A DNA stretch of 64,000 nucleotides, taken from SZUA-430 sp040080835. GTDB taxonomy: Bacteria; Pseudomonadota; Alphaproteobacteria; Micropepsales; Micropepsaceae. The notes beneath the pieces were generated by a model. That model did not search any database, was not told the origin of the DNA, and saw nothing but the letters and a program-made list of their open reading frames with translations. The position numbers and the translations under genes are program-made. The stretch is taken from contig JBEBHP010000002.1 of the NCBI GenBank assembly GCA_040080835.1, forward strand, positions 284,534-348,533. Reading direction: 5' to 3'. This document shows, piece by piece, positions 26,912 to 36,356 of the stretch (positions within the stretch are counted from its first letter, which is position 1; each line of letters starts with the position of its first letter).

Positions 26912-28162
26912 ATGAAAGAATACTCTGCATGGCAGCTTCTCCGGCACGGTCTCGGCGGACACCGAAGCTGGAAACCCGCATGGCGCTGCGCGCATCCAAA
27001 GTCGAAATATGACGTCGTCATCGTCGGAGGTGGCGGCCACGGGCTGGCCGCAGCCTACTATCTTGCCAGGCTCCACGGCGTCACCAGCGTCGCGGTGTTG
27101 GAAAAGGGATGGATCGGAGGCGGTAATACGGGCCGAAACACAACGATCATCCGCTCGAACTACTACTATCCCGAGAGCATCGCGCTTTTCGAACTCGGCC
27201 TGAAGCTCTACGAGGGCCTCTCGGACGATTTGAACTTCAACATCATGTTCAGCCAGCGCGGTCTGTTTGTCACGGCCCACAGCCGTCATCAGATGGAAAA
27301 CATACGTCGCTGGGTCGGTGCAATGCAGGCCTATGGCGTAGACGCCGAACTCATCGACGTCCCCGAGATCGAACACCGCGTCCCCTCCTTCAATACCAGG
27401 CACGAAAGGCATCCAGTCTGGGGCGGCTTCAAGCAGGAGCGTGCCGGTACTGCACGCCATGACGCCGTCGCATGGGGCTATGCCCGCGGTGCGGACCGGT
27501 TGGGAGTCGACATCATCCAGAATTGTGAAGTGACGGGCTTCCGGAAGAACAGCAACGGCACCGTCACGGGCGTCGAAACGAACGAGGGCATAATCGGGGC
27601 AGACAAGGTCCTGTTTTGCACCGCAGGTCACTCGTCGGTTCTGGCGCAACTGGCGGGCTTCCGCCTGCCGGTGTCAAGTTACGCCCTGCAAGCCTTCGTC
27701 ACTGAACCATTGAAACCCGTACTCGATGTCGTGTCATGGTCGCTTGTGTGCGGTGTCTATGTCAGTCAGAGCGACAAGGGCGGCCTGGTATTCGGCGGAG
27801 CGCTCGACCTGTACAATTCATACGCCCAGCGCGGAAACATTCCCGTCGCGATGCAGGTTGTTGGTGATCTCGGCGAATACTGGCCAGCTTTCCGCAACGC
27901 GCGCGTGGTGCGCCAGTGGGCCGGCATCGTCGATGTCGTTCAGGACTCAAGCCCCATACTGGGAGAGACTCCCGTCCCCGGACTCTACATCAACTGCGGT
28001 TGGGGAACCGGCGGCTTCAAGGCCATTCCCGCCGGAGGCTGGCTGATGGCCCACCATCTGGCAACTGGAAAGCCGCATGACATTGCCAAACCCTTTGGAC
28101 TGAAACGCTTTGAAACAGGTGCGCTGATTGACGAAGCAGCCGGCGCGGGGATCGAGCATTGA
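26912..28162 (+). CDS. soxB: Sarcosine oxidase subunit beta
   Basis: A 416-residue FAD subunit of the heterotetrameric sarcosine oxidase, where N-methylglycine is oxidised to glycine. The N terminus YSAWQLLRHGLGGHRSWKPA is characteristic. The dinucleotide site is YDVVIVGGGGHGLAAAYYL (about 32-51), and the covalent-flavin region follows (GGGNTGRNTTIIRSNYYYPE). The C-terminal part WGTGGFKAIPAGGWLMAHHL is typical. It is the first gene of soxBDAG, with all four subunits present and tightly packed. No serA, glyA or folate genes follow, unlike some sox operons. Confidence 0.95.
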   Translation: MKEYSAWQLLRHGLGGHRSWKPAWRCAHPKSKYDVVIVGGGGHGLAAAYYLARLHGVTSVAVLEKGWIGGGNTGRNTTIIRSNYYYPESIALFELGLKLYEGLSDDLNFNIMFSQRGLFVTAHSRHQMENIRRWVGAMQAYGVDAELIDVPEIEHRVPSFNTRHERHPVWGGFKQERAGTARHDAVAWGYARGADRLGVDIIQNCEVTGFRKNSNGTVTGVETNEGIIGADKVLFCTAGHSSVLAQLAGFRLPVSSYALQAFVTEPLKPVLDVVSWSLVCGVYVSQSDKGGLVFGGALDLYNSYAQRGNIPVAMQVVGDLGEYWPAFRNARVVRQWAGIVDVVQDSSPILGETPVPGLYINCGWGTGGFKAIPAGGWLMAHHLATGKPHDIAKPFGLKRFETGALIDEAAGAGIEH

Positions 28163-28172
28163 GTGTGAGCCC

Positions 28173-28448
28173 ATGCTGCTGATCCACTGCCCATTTTGCG
28201 GCCCGCGCGCCGAAACCGAATTCCGATGCGGCGGCGAAAGTCACATCGCGCGCCCGCGACTTGATTGCACTGACACTGCCTGGGCCGACTATCTCTATAT
28301 GCGCGAGAACACGAAAGGCGTGCACTTCGAACGCTGGCTGCATTCAGCAGGTTGCGGCATCTGGTTCAACATCGCACGCAATACGGTGACACACGAGATC
28401 ACGGCAACTTATCCGATCGACGCCCCCAAGCCCGGAACCAGGCCATGA
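28173..28448 (+). CDS. soxD: Sarcosine oxidase subunit delta
   Basis: A 91-residue zinc-binding subunit. The N-terminal ligands are Cys6 and Cys9 (HCPFCGPR), with the His and Cys of WLHSAGCGIWF as the second pair. The rest follows the family (TKGVHFERW; FNIARNTVTHEI). The ATG at 28173 lies 10 bp after the soxB stop. Its own stop overlaps the soxA ATG by 4 bp. Confidence 0.93.
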   Translation: MLLIHCPFCGPRAETEFRCGGESHIARPRLDCTDTAWADYLYMRENTKGVHFERWLHSAGCGIWFNIARNTVTHEITATYPIDAPKPGTRP

Positions 28449-31216
28449 ACCAGCCGTTCCGCCTCGCCTACGGTGGCCACATCGACAGGACCAAGCCCCT
28501 CGAGTTCTCGTTCAACGCCCGAAGATACCAGGGATACGCAGGCGATACGCTGGCATCGGCTCTGGTGGCGAATGGCGTCAGGCTGCTCGGCCGCTCGTTC
28601 AAGTATCATCGACCGCGTGGATTGATGGCGGCAGGTGTGGATGAACCCAATGCCATCGTCGATGTCCTATACGGCGATACACGGTTGCCGAATCTCAAGG
28701 CAACAGAAGTCGAACTCTCGCAGGGCTTGCAGGCCTTCAGCGTCAACCATTGGCCGAGCCTCGATCTCGATCTGGGCGCCACGGCAAACATTCTTTCGCG
28801 TTTCCTGCCTGCAGGCTTTTACTACAAGACTTTCTTCAAGCCTCACTGGCACCTCTATGAAGGCGCCATTCGTCGAGCCGCCGGACTTGGTCGACTTGAC
28901 CTGGATTCAAAGTCATCCAGGGTCGACCAGATAACGACACATTGCGACGCCCTGATCATCGGCGCAGGAAAGATGGGCCTGAAAGCGGCACGCGAACAAG
29001 CGGCCACTGGTCAGGACGTGTTGCTGGTTGAACAGTCGCCAAGCCTTGGCGGCAGCGCCCGGTGGCGGAGCGACGAAATCGAGCATCCGCGCGAACACCT
29101 GAACAACGCCGTGCGTGCAGTCACGATCCACCCTCGCATCCGCTTCATGTGTAAGACGACGGCGCAGGGTATCTACGACGGCAATCACGTCATGTTGCTC
29201 GAGCAACTCGAACCCGTCGCCTGCCAAGCGCCACGGCAGCGGGTGTGGATCGTGCGCGCAAAAACAATCACCCTTGCCACTGGTGCGCTTGAACGCCCGC
29301 TCGTCTTTCCCGGGAACGACAGACCAGGCATCATGCTTGCGTCCGCAGTTGAACAGTACATCAACCTGTATGCGGTTCGCCCCGGAAGCAAGGCAGTGAT
29401 TGTCACCAACAACGATGCAGCCTGCGCGTCGATCCCGGCGTTGAAGTCAGCAGGCATCGATGTCGCTGCGATTGTCGACGTCCGGGCGGTTCCTGGAAAT
29501 TGTCTAAACCATGGTGTCCCCATGATCAACGGGGCAATCCTTGGCACGCGAGGCCGAAATACAGTATCGGCCATCACCGTCCAGGCGGACGAAGGCCACA
29601 AAAAGACGTTAGACTGCGATCTGTTGATTATGTCGGGAGGTCTGACACCGACAGTCCAGCTGCACTCCCAATTAGGCACAAAGCTTTTTTTCGACGAAAG
29701 CTTCGGGGCATTCCTTGCCGATGGCACAGAGCCGCCAATATACCCAGCCTACCGGATATCGAAAGCCATCCAGACCGCTCGAAGCAAACAAATGGCTTTC
29801 GTGGATTTTCAGAATGACGTGACGACAGCAGATCTTGAGCTGGCACGCCGCGAACACTATAAATCCATCGAACACATCAAGCGTTACACCACCCTTGGCA
29901 TGGCCACCGACCAAGGCAAGTCGTCCAATATCAACGCCATCAACCACATTTCGAACCACAACGGCGTTGCATCCGAAACCATCGGAACGACACGATACCG
30001 GCCGCCATTCACTCCTGTGGCTGTCGGTGCATACACCGGTCGACGCACAGGTGAGCTTTCCCGTCCGCAGCGTCGCCTGCTTCTGCACGCATGGCATGAG
30101 AGCAAGAAGGCTGAGTGCGAAGAGTTTGGAGAATGGCTGAGGCCTGCCTGGTATGCGATCAACGGATCAGACCGTGCGCACGCCATCAGGTCGGAAGCCT
30201 CGGCGGTGCGAAACCAAGTCGGCATTTTCGACAACTCGCCCTTGGGAAAGATTGAAGTCGTGGGTGCCGACGCAGCGGGTTTTCTCGATTTCATCTACGC
30301 CAACACAATGTCCACCCTGCATGTCGGCGCCTGTCGCTATGGACTGATGTTGAACGAACAGGGCGTTATTATCGACGACGGCGTTGTGTCGCGCATCAGC
30401 GAGCAGCATTTCTGGGTCACGACGACCAGCGGCGGCGCTACGCGCGTGGCGGCCTGGCTCGAGGAGTGGCGCCAGTGCGAATTTCCGAAATCCGGGATCA
30501 TCATCGCACCCGTCACTTCCCGGTATTCCGTCCCGACAGTCTCCGGGCCAAAAGCACGCGACCTGTTGGCGATGCTGTCACCAGACTTTGATATTTCCGC
30601 TGCTGCATTTCCACACATGACGTTTCGTACCGGTGCGCTGGCAGGATCGCCGGTTCTCGTCGCGCGAGTCAGTTACACAGGTGAACTCTCCTATGAAATC
30701 TCAGTCAGCACCGACCGAGCTGAAGCGCTATGGGGACATATTGTTTCTGCCGGAGCATCCTTCGGACTTTGTCCTGTCGGCATCGATGCCTGGATGGAAC
30801 TGAGAACCGAAAAGGGATATCTGCACGTTGGTACTGACACAGACGGAACCACGACCGCGGACGACGTCGGCTGGTCCCAAATACACAGGCGCAAATCAGA
30901 CTTTGCCGGCCGACGAAGCCTCTTGCGTCCAGCCAATACGCGACAAGACCGGTTCCAACTCGTCGGCATCCAGACGACAAGCCCCCAACTTGTGCCAGAA
31001 CCGGGCGATCACTTGACCGACGGAACTGCACCGACAATCGGTTACATCACCTCGTCCTGTTTCAGCCAAACTCTCGGCAGGTCCGTCGCGATGGCGATGG
31101 TCAGGGGCGGCATGATGCGAATCGGCCAGGAAATCCGTCTTCGGCCATCGGGAGATCCCGTTCGCATCGTTGCCCGGGCAGCGTTCGACCCGCAGGGAGC
31201 GCGACTTCATGCGTGA
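28445..31216 (+). CDS. soxA: Sarcosine oxidase subunit alpha
   Basis: A 923-residue subunit, slightly shorter than the usual 960-1000. The N-terminal Fer2-like domain is YQGYAGDTLASALVANGVRL with FKYHRPRGLMAAG. A NAD-binding domain follows (DALIIGAGKMGLKAAREQ; Lys-Met stand where Pro-Ala is common). The C-terminal aminomethyltransferase-like folate domain (about 560-920) contains VGIFDNSPLGKIEV and VGIDAWMELRTEKGY. It passes the one-carbon unit to tetrahydrofolate. ATG 28445 overlaps soxD, and the stop overlaps soxG by 8 bp. Confidence 0.95.
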   Translation: MNQPFRLAYGGHIDRTKPLEFSFNARRYQGYAGDTLASALVANGVRLLGRSFKYHRPRGLMAAGVDEPNAIVDVLYGDTRLPNLKATEVELSQGLQAFSVNHWPSLDLDLGATANILSRFLPAGFYYKTFFKPHWHLYEGAIRRAAGLGRLDLDSKSSRVDQITTHCDALIIGAGKMGLKAAREQAATGQDVLLVEQSPSLGGSARWRSDEIEHPREHLNNAVRAVTIHPRIRFMCKTTAQGIYDGNHVMLLEQLEPVACQAPRQRVWIVRAKTITLATGALERPLVFPGNDRPGIMLASAVEQYINLYAVRPGSKAVIVTNNDAACASIPALKSAGIDVAAIVDVRAVPGNCLNHGVPMINGAILGTRGRNTVSAITVQADEGHKKTLDCDLLIMSGGLTPTVQLHSQLGTKLFFDESFGAFLADGTEPPIYPAYRISKAIQTARSKQMAFVDFQNDVTTADLELARREHYKSIEHIKRYTTLGMATDQGKSSNINAINHISNHNGVASETIGTTRYRPPFTPVAVGAYTGRRTGELSRPQRRLLLHAWHESKKAECEEFGEWLRPAWYAINGSDRAHAIRSEASAVRNQVGIFDNSPLGKIEVVGADAAGFLDFIYANTMSTLHVGACRYGLMLNEQGVIIDDGVVSRISEQHFWVTTTSGGATRVAAWLEEWRQCEFPKSGIIIAPVTSRYSVPTVSGPKARDLLAMLSPDFDISAAAFPHMTFRTGALAGSPVLVARVSYTGELSYEISVSTDRAEALWGHIVSAGASFGLCPVGIDAWMELRTEKGYLHVGTDTDGTTTADDVGWSQIHRRKSDFAGRRSLLRPANTRQDRFQLVGIQTTSPQLVPEPGDHLTDGTAPTIGYITSSCFSQTLGRSVAMAMVRGGMMRIGQEIRLRPSGDPVRIVARAAFDPQGARLHA

Positions 31217-31739
31217 TCACCCGAACACAATCAGCGTCGAATGGGAACGCCCACCGCCACTCGTCGAATTGCGCCTTGCGGATGTCTCAACCGATGCACT
31301 GAAGGAAACGTCAGCAGCGCTCGGAATTGTGCTGACGCAGGAGGCCAATCGCTGGAGCCGGGGCTCGCCTGGCAATGCGCTTCTCGCTCCCGGCATCTGG
31401 CTGATCCAGAGCGACCTTGAGGCACTTGAAGCAACAGCGCGCCTTCGCAAAATTCTCCACCACTCACATGATATTTCGACTGGCCTGTCGCAGTGCACGC
31501 TGGAGGGGGCTGACACCAACAGTCTCCTGTCGCTGAGCTGCGGCCTGGACTTTCGTGACACTGCATTCCCGCCTGCCTGCATCACCCGCACCCTCTTTGC
31601 AGGCGTCCCCGTAATCATCTCAAGACCCGACGCCAGAAACACCGTCCACCTCTACGCCGACCGCTCCCTCACCCACTACCTCACCACCTGGCTGGCAGAC
31701 GCACAAACAGGTCTCCAGTCACTCGCCCACAAGGACTAG
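31209..31739 (+). CDS. soxG: Sarcosine oxidase subunit gamma
   Basis: A 176-residue gamma subunit, somewhat shorter than typical. It is related to the folate-binding half of aminomethyltransferases (LAPGIWLIQSDLEALEATAR; SLLSLSCGLDFRDTAFPPA; HLYADRSLTHYLTTWLADAQ). The start at 31209 overlaps the soxA end by 8 bp. It is the last gene of soxBDAG; a strong inverted repeat follows at 31770. Confidence 0.88.
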   Translation: MRDHPNTISVEWERPPPLVELRLADVSTDALKETSAALGIVLTQEANRWSRGSPGNALLAPGIWLIQSDLEALEATARLRKILHHSHDISTGLSQCTLEGADTNSLLSLSCGLDFRDTAFPPACITRTLFAGVPVIISRPDARNTVHLYADRSLTHYLTTWLADAQTGLQSLAHKD

Positions 31740-31769
31740 ACTTCCTCACCCGCTTCAGCGAGGAGGTGG

Positions 31770-31798
31770 CTGCAGCATCGCATCAAGCGATGCTGCAG
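31770..31798 (+). terminator. Perfect 12-bp inverted repeat after soxBDAG
   Basis: CTGCAGCATCGC (31770-31781), loop ATCAA, then GCGATGCTGCAG (31787-31798), a perfect 12-bp stem 31 bp after the soxG stop. No T-run follows, so it is at best a weak intrinsic terminator; an mRNA 3'-end stabilising stem is equally possible. Confidence 0.55.
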
Positions 31799-32001
31799 AT
31801 GGAGGGGGAGCTGCGGGGCATGGCAACCGCAACCAACCGCATGGCCCGCAAGCGTTCAAACGAAAATCGCGTACACTTTTGTCCCTTGCAGCAGTCGGAT
31901 TTCGCACGTTGCAGCCTATACCAGTCGGTCAAAACAGGGGACATTGTCCCCTCCGGCAGCAGTTATCGGACGCGCTGAATCCAGCAAAGAAGAACACGCA
32001 C

Positions 32002-32091
32002 TGGCGGATGGGGTGAGATTCGAACTCACGGAGGGCGTGAACCCTCGCCGGTTTTCAAGACCGGTGCTTTAAACCACTCAGCCACCCATCC
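32002..32091 (-). tRNA. tRNA-Ser (anticodon UGA)
   Basis: On the minus strand the 5' acceptor GGATGGG (from 32091) pairs with CCCATCC near 32005-32012. The D-arm is TGGCTGAGTGG, and the anticodon loop CTTGAAA gives UGA (Ser, UCA codons). A long class II variable arm is present, followed by the T-arm GTGAG-TTCGAAT-CTCAC. The 3' end reads G plus an encoded CCA (32002-32004). The 90-nt length suits a class II tRNA. Confidence 0.95.
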
Positions 32092-33175
32092 CGCGCGCCG
32101 TGCGGGCGCGGTGGTTAGCACGCAAACTTGAAATCTTCAAACCCCACCGTTGTTATTCCGGGATTTCAGCGCCGCAAGGCACTGAATTTCCTCGTCAGGC
32201 CGATGCGTCGAGAGGATTAAACTCTGCGTCGAATCGTCGTCTGAACTACAGGGCGCTGCCATGCCCACCCCCTACCCCCCGGGTTATCCCAGAACACTCC
32301 GGAAGGGCGGCGTGAAACTGGCGGCGGTCTATGTCGGCATGCCTGTGCCCGCCGTGCTCGTGGCAAAAGCTGGTGACAACCGAGACCGGGTCGGGGTTGG
32401 ACCGGCTGGCTGACACACTGACCGTTGCTGCCTTCGCGCTCATGGTGCCAGGCGCACTCGCGGTTCTGTAGTCTGGAGCACAATCCTGTACAAAGCTGTA
32501 GCCGGACCGCGTCGAGCTATTCAACCGCTTCACGCGTCGGACCCTCGAGAAAACTGAAATTCGTGGATCTCGCAGGACACGCAGTCAGCCGACGGTGCAG
32601 CACGTACCCACGAACACCGACATCGCACCATTGCGCGTGCCGATAAGCTTCCTCTCGGTCAGGAGTGCCGCGCCTTGGTAGAATGCCTTGCGCAATCTCG
32701 AGCAGGATGATCTCGTAGCGCAAGGAGTCAAAGTTGACAGCAACGTCCCACTCAGGGACACATTGGAATCGAGGCGCAGGAACCTTCAGCAACTGCTGGT
32801 GGCGACGAGGGCCATCAATGCTGGCAAGGAGGCTTGCATTACGCAGCATGCCGGTGCCCTTGGATGGCGATCGTTCGACATAAATTCGTGTTCACCATCA
32901 CACCAGCGCGTGCCGCAGCGCACACCAAAAAATCCCTTGTCTTCTGCGGCCAGCCGACCAATTCGTTCGCGGTTGCAGCAGAGCATTCGGAGTTCGCGCA
33001 TTAAATACATCCATGAAAACCAGCAGATGCTGCGGTGCACAACGCGAATTGCTGAATCGAAAAACCTCCCCCCGGGTGTAGACTGTGTCGACCAATGGTG
33101 ATTTGCCGAGTCCGGTCCGTCACCACTCAGAAGCAGGCCACGACAAGACTTGCTCTTAGGACGTGGGAGAGAAGA
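32092..33175. other. 1.1-kb gene-poor stretch after tRNA-Ser
   Basis: No convincing gene is present. A minus-strand frame at 32517-32849 (110 aa, containing WDVAVNFDSLRYEIILLEIA) looks protein-like in its middle, and a different minus frame continues upstream toward 33100. A frameshifted remnant is therefore possible but unproven. A plus frame at 32331-32471 encodes 46 aa with a hydrophobic end (LTVAAFALMVPGALAVL) but no ribosome site. No integrase or tRNA-end direct repeat was seen. Confidence 0.45.
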
Positions 33176-33412
33176 ATGATGAATGACCAGATCACGACCT
33201 TCAATACGCTGAAGCCAACCATGGTGCGCGCAATCCGCGAAGTATTCGATGACGCTGTGCGTGAATTGGAAATGCAGCGCGGCTCCGGTGCACCGCCGCT
33301 GTCTGAAAAGGCGCGCGCCGAACTCGCGCGCAGACTGGTCGAACTTGCCAGGCATGGCGAATGCGACACGAACCGCCTTCGCGAGGCTGCCATCCACGAC
33401 TTTGTCGGTTAA
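33176..33412 (+). CDS. Small conserved hypothetical protein
   Basis: A 78-residue acidic, helical, soluble protein (MMNDQITTFNTLKPTMVRAI; EVFDDAVRELEMQRGSGAPP; ARRLVELARHGECD). This pattern is familiar from short hypothetical proteins of Rhizobiales. ATG 33176 is chosen for the GGGAGA site; the frame is open upstream to 33095. The regular spacing of charged residues suggests a helical bundle or dimer. The function is not known. The cold-shock gene follows on the same strand after 317 bp. Confidence 0.65.
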   Translation: MMNDQITTFNTLKPTMVRAIREVFDDAVRELEMQRGSGAPPLSEKARAELARRLVELARHGECDTNRLREAAIHDFVG

Positions 33413-33729
33413 AAATCCGGCAGCTGAAGAGCGCACGTGAGAACGCCAAATGCTTGCTCTGTCAAGCACTTTGGACATTATCACACACCGCCCAAATCGT
33501 ACTTGCACGAACAGACAAGCTTCGCCATGTTCGCCCGCAGCGAATGGCTTTGTATAACGACGTGCATGAAGACGTGCCGCAAGTGCCTAATACCGTTTTG
33601 GCCTATGAGTTGCCTTGGTTTTGGTTCCGCGTCCCGCCGACATCTTCTTCAGAACAAGTCAAACGCAGTTGGTACGCCCTCAGGCAGTCTGTGGCGCGGC
33701 CGTTTGTAATTTGAAGGAATGGACTGGCT
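33413..33729. other. 317-bp region upstream of the cold-shock gene
   Basis: No gene is seen. The stretch must hold the csp promoter and may be largely a long 5' untranslated leader, as is usual for cspA-type genes, where the leader acts as a temperature-sensitive RNA. I could not assign the promoter or a defined fold by eye. Confidence 0.35.
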
Positions 33730-33939
33730 ATGACGACAGGCGTGGTTAAATTTTTCAACACCTCCAAGGGCTTTGGCTTTATTGCGCCCGATGGTGGCGG
33801 CAAGGACGTGTTCGTACACATCACGGCACTCCAGCGCTCTGGAATCCAGAACCTCGACGAAGGTCAGAAAGTCAGCTTCGAAACAGCGCCTGGACGCGAC
33901 GGCCGCATTTCTGCCGACCGCCTGAAGGTGCTGTCATAG
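33730..33939 (+). CDS. Cold-shock domain protein
   Basis: A 69-residue CspA-type OB-fold nucleic-acid chaperone. RNP1 is KGFGFI (about 13-18) and RNP2 is VFVHI (about 29-33); the N terminus GVVKFFNTSKGFGFIAP is standard. An AAGGA site precedes the ATG. It is followed by a textbook terminator at 33959, so the gene is probably monocistronic. Confidence 0.95.
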   Translation: MTTGVVKFFNTSKGFGFIAPDGGGKDVFVHITALQRSGIQNLDEGQKVSFETAPGRDGRISADRLKVLS

Positions 33940-33958
33940 TCAACTCTGGCTGAACTGC

Positions 33959-33998
33959 AACCGGCGCCCGAGCCTGTTGGTCTGGCGCCGGTTTTTTT
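33959..33998 (+). terminator. Rho-independent terminator of the cold-shock gene
   Basis: A perfect 10-bp stem, AACCGGCGCC (33959-33968) and GGCGCCGGTT (33984-33993), is followed by TTTTT up to 33998. It lies 20 bp after the csp stop. Confidence 0.92.
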
Positions 33999-34032
33999 GT
34001 ATCCAGCAGCAGGGCACAAGACGAGCAACCAA

Positions 34033-35535
34033 ATGGCCAACCCGAAGAATGTCATCGTTATTCTGCTCGACAGCCTGAACAGGCACATGCTCGGGGCATA
34101 CGGCTCCATTGAATTTGCGACGCCCAACATCGATCGGCTTGCATCGCGCTCACTCCGGTTCACCAACCACTATACGGGCTCCCTGCCCTGCATGCCGGCA
34201 CGCCACGACATTTTGTGCGGTGCCTGGGATTTCCTCTGGCGACCCTGGGGCACAGTCGAGATCTGGGAAGACGCCATCACGCATCCGCTGCGCAAGGCTG
34301 GCGTGACGACACAGCTGATTTCCGATCACCCCCACTTATTCGAGTCCGGGGGTGAAAACTATCACGTGGACTTCGCTGCCTGGGATTACCAGCGGGGACA
34401 TGAAGGCGACCAGTGGAAGACACGACCAGACCCCAGCTGGGCGGGTGCGCCCCGCTTCGGACGTGGACATATGCCCTACGACAATTCACGCGGTTGGTTC
34501 AGAGGAGAGCAGGACTTCCCTGGTCCAAAAACCATGGCGGCAGCTGCAGAATGGCTTTCGCTCAATGCGGGCCATCATGACCGCTTCATGCTCTTCGTGG
34601 ACGAGTTCGACCCACACGAGCCCTTCGACACGCCAGAACCATATGCCTCAATGTACGACAGTGACTGGGAAGGACCACATCTCATCTGGCCACCATACAT
34701 GAAGGACGCCGTCGCAGGTGGTACTATCACCGAACGGCAGGCCCGACAGATCCGGGCGCAGTATGGTGCGAAGCTGACCATGATCGATCATTGGCTCGGC
34801 CACGTTTTGCACCAGATAGACGAGAAGAAACTGTGGGACGACACTGCCGTGATCCTCTGCACCGACCATGGTCACTATCTGGGGGAGAAGGACATCTGGG
34901 GCAAGCCCGGCGTACCCATCTACGACACGCTGGGCAAGATCCCCCTGCTCGTCGCCTGGCCGGGCCAGCAGGCCAAGGACATCCAGGCGCTGACAACAAG
35001 CGTCGATCTCTTTGCAACCATGGCCGACATCTTTGGTGTAACGGTCAGGCAGCGTACACACGGAAAGTCGCTCGTGCCGCTCATCTCAGGCGACGCAACG
35101 GCGATACGCGACTGGGTGCTGATGGGCGTCTGGGGTCGAGAAGTACACATCACGGACGGCCGCTGGAAATACGCGCGAGCGCCCCAAGACAGGAATGAAC
35201 CCCTTTCCATGATGTCAAACCGGTGGTCGACCATGCCGACCCATGTGCTCAGCCGCGAGCAGGAACTTCCACTGCCCGACGATCGCGCCATTCTATCACG
35301 CATGCCAGGAAGCACTGTCCCCGTGATCAAGCAGGTTTGGGACATATCAAACCAGGTGCCGTTCTGGGCGTGGGCGAAATTCAGTGGTAACCACGTGTTC
35401 GACACCTCATCGGACCCGGGCGAGGATAACAACCTGGCGGGCACGCCTAACGAAAAGCGCCTGACCGACCTGCTGCGCGCAGCCCTGACACAGGTCGAGG
35501 CACCAGCCGAGCAGTTCAAGCGCCTGGGACTATAG
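34033..35535 (+). CDS. Type I (Cys-type) sulfatase
   Basis: A 500-residue alkaline-phosphatase-superfamily sulfatase. The N-terminal metal motif is VILLDSLNRHMLGAYG. The formylglycine signature is LPCMPARHDIL (C-x-P-A-R), the Cys being the residue oxidised to formylglycine. TPNIDRL and CTDHGHYLGEK (metal ligands) are also present. The substrate (sulfate ester or phosphonate ester) is unknown. There is no signal peptide, so it is likely cytoplasmic. It needs a formylglycine-generating enzyme, not seen in this window. ATG 34033 fits the family start. Confidence 0.9.
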   Translation: MANPKNVIVILLDSLNRHMLGAYGSIEFATPNIDRLASRSLRFTNHYTGSLPCMPARHDILCGAWDFLWRPWGTVEIWEDAITHPLRKAGVTTQLISDHPHLFESGGENYHVDFAAWDYQRGHEGDQWKTRPDPSWAGAPRFGRGHMPYDNSRGWFRGEQDFPGPKTMAAAAEWLSLNAGHHDRFMLFVDEFDPHEPFDTPEPYASMYDSDWEGPHLIWPPYMKDAVAGGTITERQARQIRAQYGAKLTMIDHWLGHVLHQIDEKKLWDDTAVILCTDHGHYLGEKDIWGKPGVPIYDTLGKIPLLVAWPGQQAKDIQALTTSVDLFATMADIFGVTVRQRTHGKSLVPLISGDATAIRDWVLMGVWGREVHITDGRWKYARAPQDRNEPLSMMSNRWSTMPTHVLSREQELPLPDDRAILSRMPGSTVPVIKQVWDISNQVPFWAWAKFSGNHVFDTSSDPGEDNNLAGTPNEKRLTDLLRAALTQVEAPAEQFKRLGL

Positions 35536-35537
35536 AG

Positions 35538-36353
35538 TCAGCCTTCAGGCGCGCCGTTTGGAAACACTTCGCGGTGTCGCGCCTCGATCTTCGGCCATAG
35601 GCTGCTCACCTCCGGAAGGTCGAGGCCAAACTCCCTCTTCAGGATGGTTGCATACTCATCCGCCGATTTCACCTCGCGCTGAAACGACCTGGCACCGGCA
35701 CTCTTGAACAAACAGCCGCGCAGCGAAATATGGCCGTCGGGCGTATGCTTCTGCAGCACAGCGTTCTGCACGAACGGCGACTCGGGTGCCGATTGCAGCC
35801 ATTGGCACTGACGCTCAAGCAAGCCGTCATCAGCAGGCGCACGCTGGAAGTCAAAGCTCAGGCCACCAATCCGCGGATCACCGTGGAAACGCCACCAGCC
35901 ATCGGACAGGTCCTCCAGCGCGAACGCCGAATGGCCCTGCGATATTGGTCCCTCTGCAATCGGCACGGGTTCGATCAGGCCATCACCAAAGCCGGTATCA
36001 GCCAGATAGTCCTGGTCAAGATGGACCGCGAGAACCAGATGGTTTCCAAGGGCAGCATCCCCCATCTGCGCGCGCCTGACCCCACCTGCCATTCGCGTTA
36101 CCCGAAATCCCGATTGCTCAAGCGCCCAGCCCAGCAGTCCATTCATTTCGTAGCACCAGCCACCGCGCCGTCGCTCTACGATCTTGTCAAAGACTGACGC
36201 GGTCGAGCGCGACACGGCCCGCCCGAACTGCACGTCCAGATTCTCGTAGGGAATGTTCAGTACATGATGGCGGTGGATTCGCCGCAGCGTATCAAGGTCC
36301 GCACGCACCGGACCCTCAAGCCCGATCCTTTCAAGGTAACTGTCAAGCTTCAC
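35538..36353 (-). CDS. nat: Arylamine N-acetyltransferase
   Basis: A 271-residue NAT transferring acetyl from acetyl-CoA to aromatic amines or hydrazines. The catalytic Cys is in RRGGWCYEMNGLLGWAL (about residue 68), the His in NHLVLAVHLD and the Asp in ADTGFGDG, completing the triad. GTG at 36353 is the start, 3 bp after the DUF533 gene stop, so the two are coupled. It is convergent with the sulfatase gene, with 2 bp between stops. Confidence 0.93.
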   Translation of the reverse strand: MKLDSYLERIGLEGPVRADLDTLRRIHRHHVLNIPYENLDVQFGRAVSRSTASVFDKIVERRRGGWCYEMNGLLGWALEQSGFRVTRMAGGVRRAQMGDAALGNHLVLAVHLDQDYLADTGFGDGLIEPVPIAEGPISQGHSAFALEDLSDGWWRFHGDPRIGGLSFDFQRAPADDGLLERQCQWLQSAPESPFVQNAVLQKHTPDGHISLRGCLFKSAGARSFQREVKSADEYATILKREFGLDLPEVSSLWPKIEARHREVFPNGAPEG

Positions 36354-36356
36354 GGT

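Noticed and set aside
32002..33175. Genomic island inserted at tRNA-Ser
   Set aside because: No integrase, no repeat of the tRNA end, and flanking genes look native; noted only as a weak possibility.
32786..33508. Minus-strand open frame of 240 codons
   Set aside because: It runs through the start of the 78-aa plus-strand gene and has no domain motif; only its tail could belong to a decayed gene.
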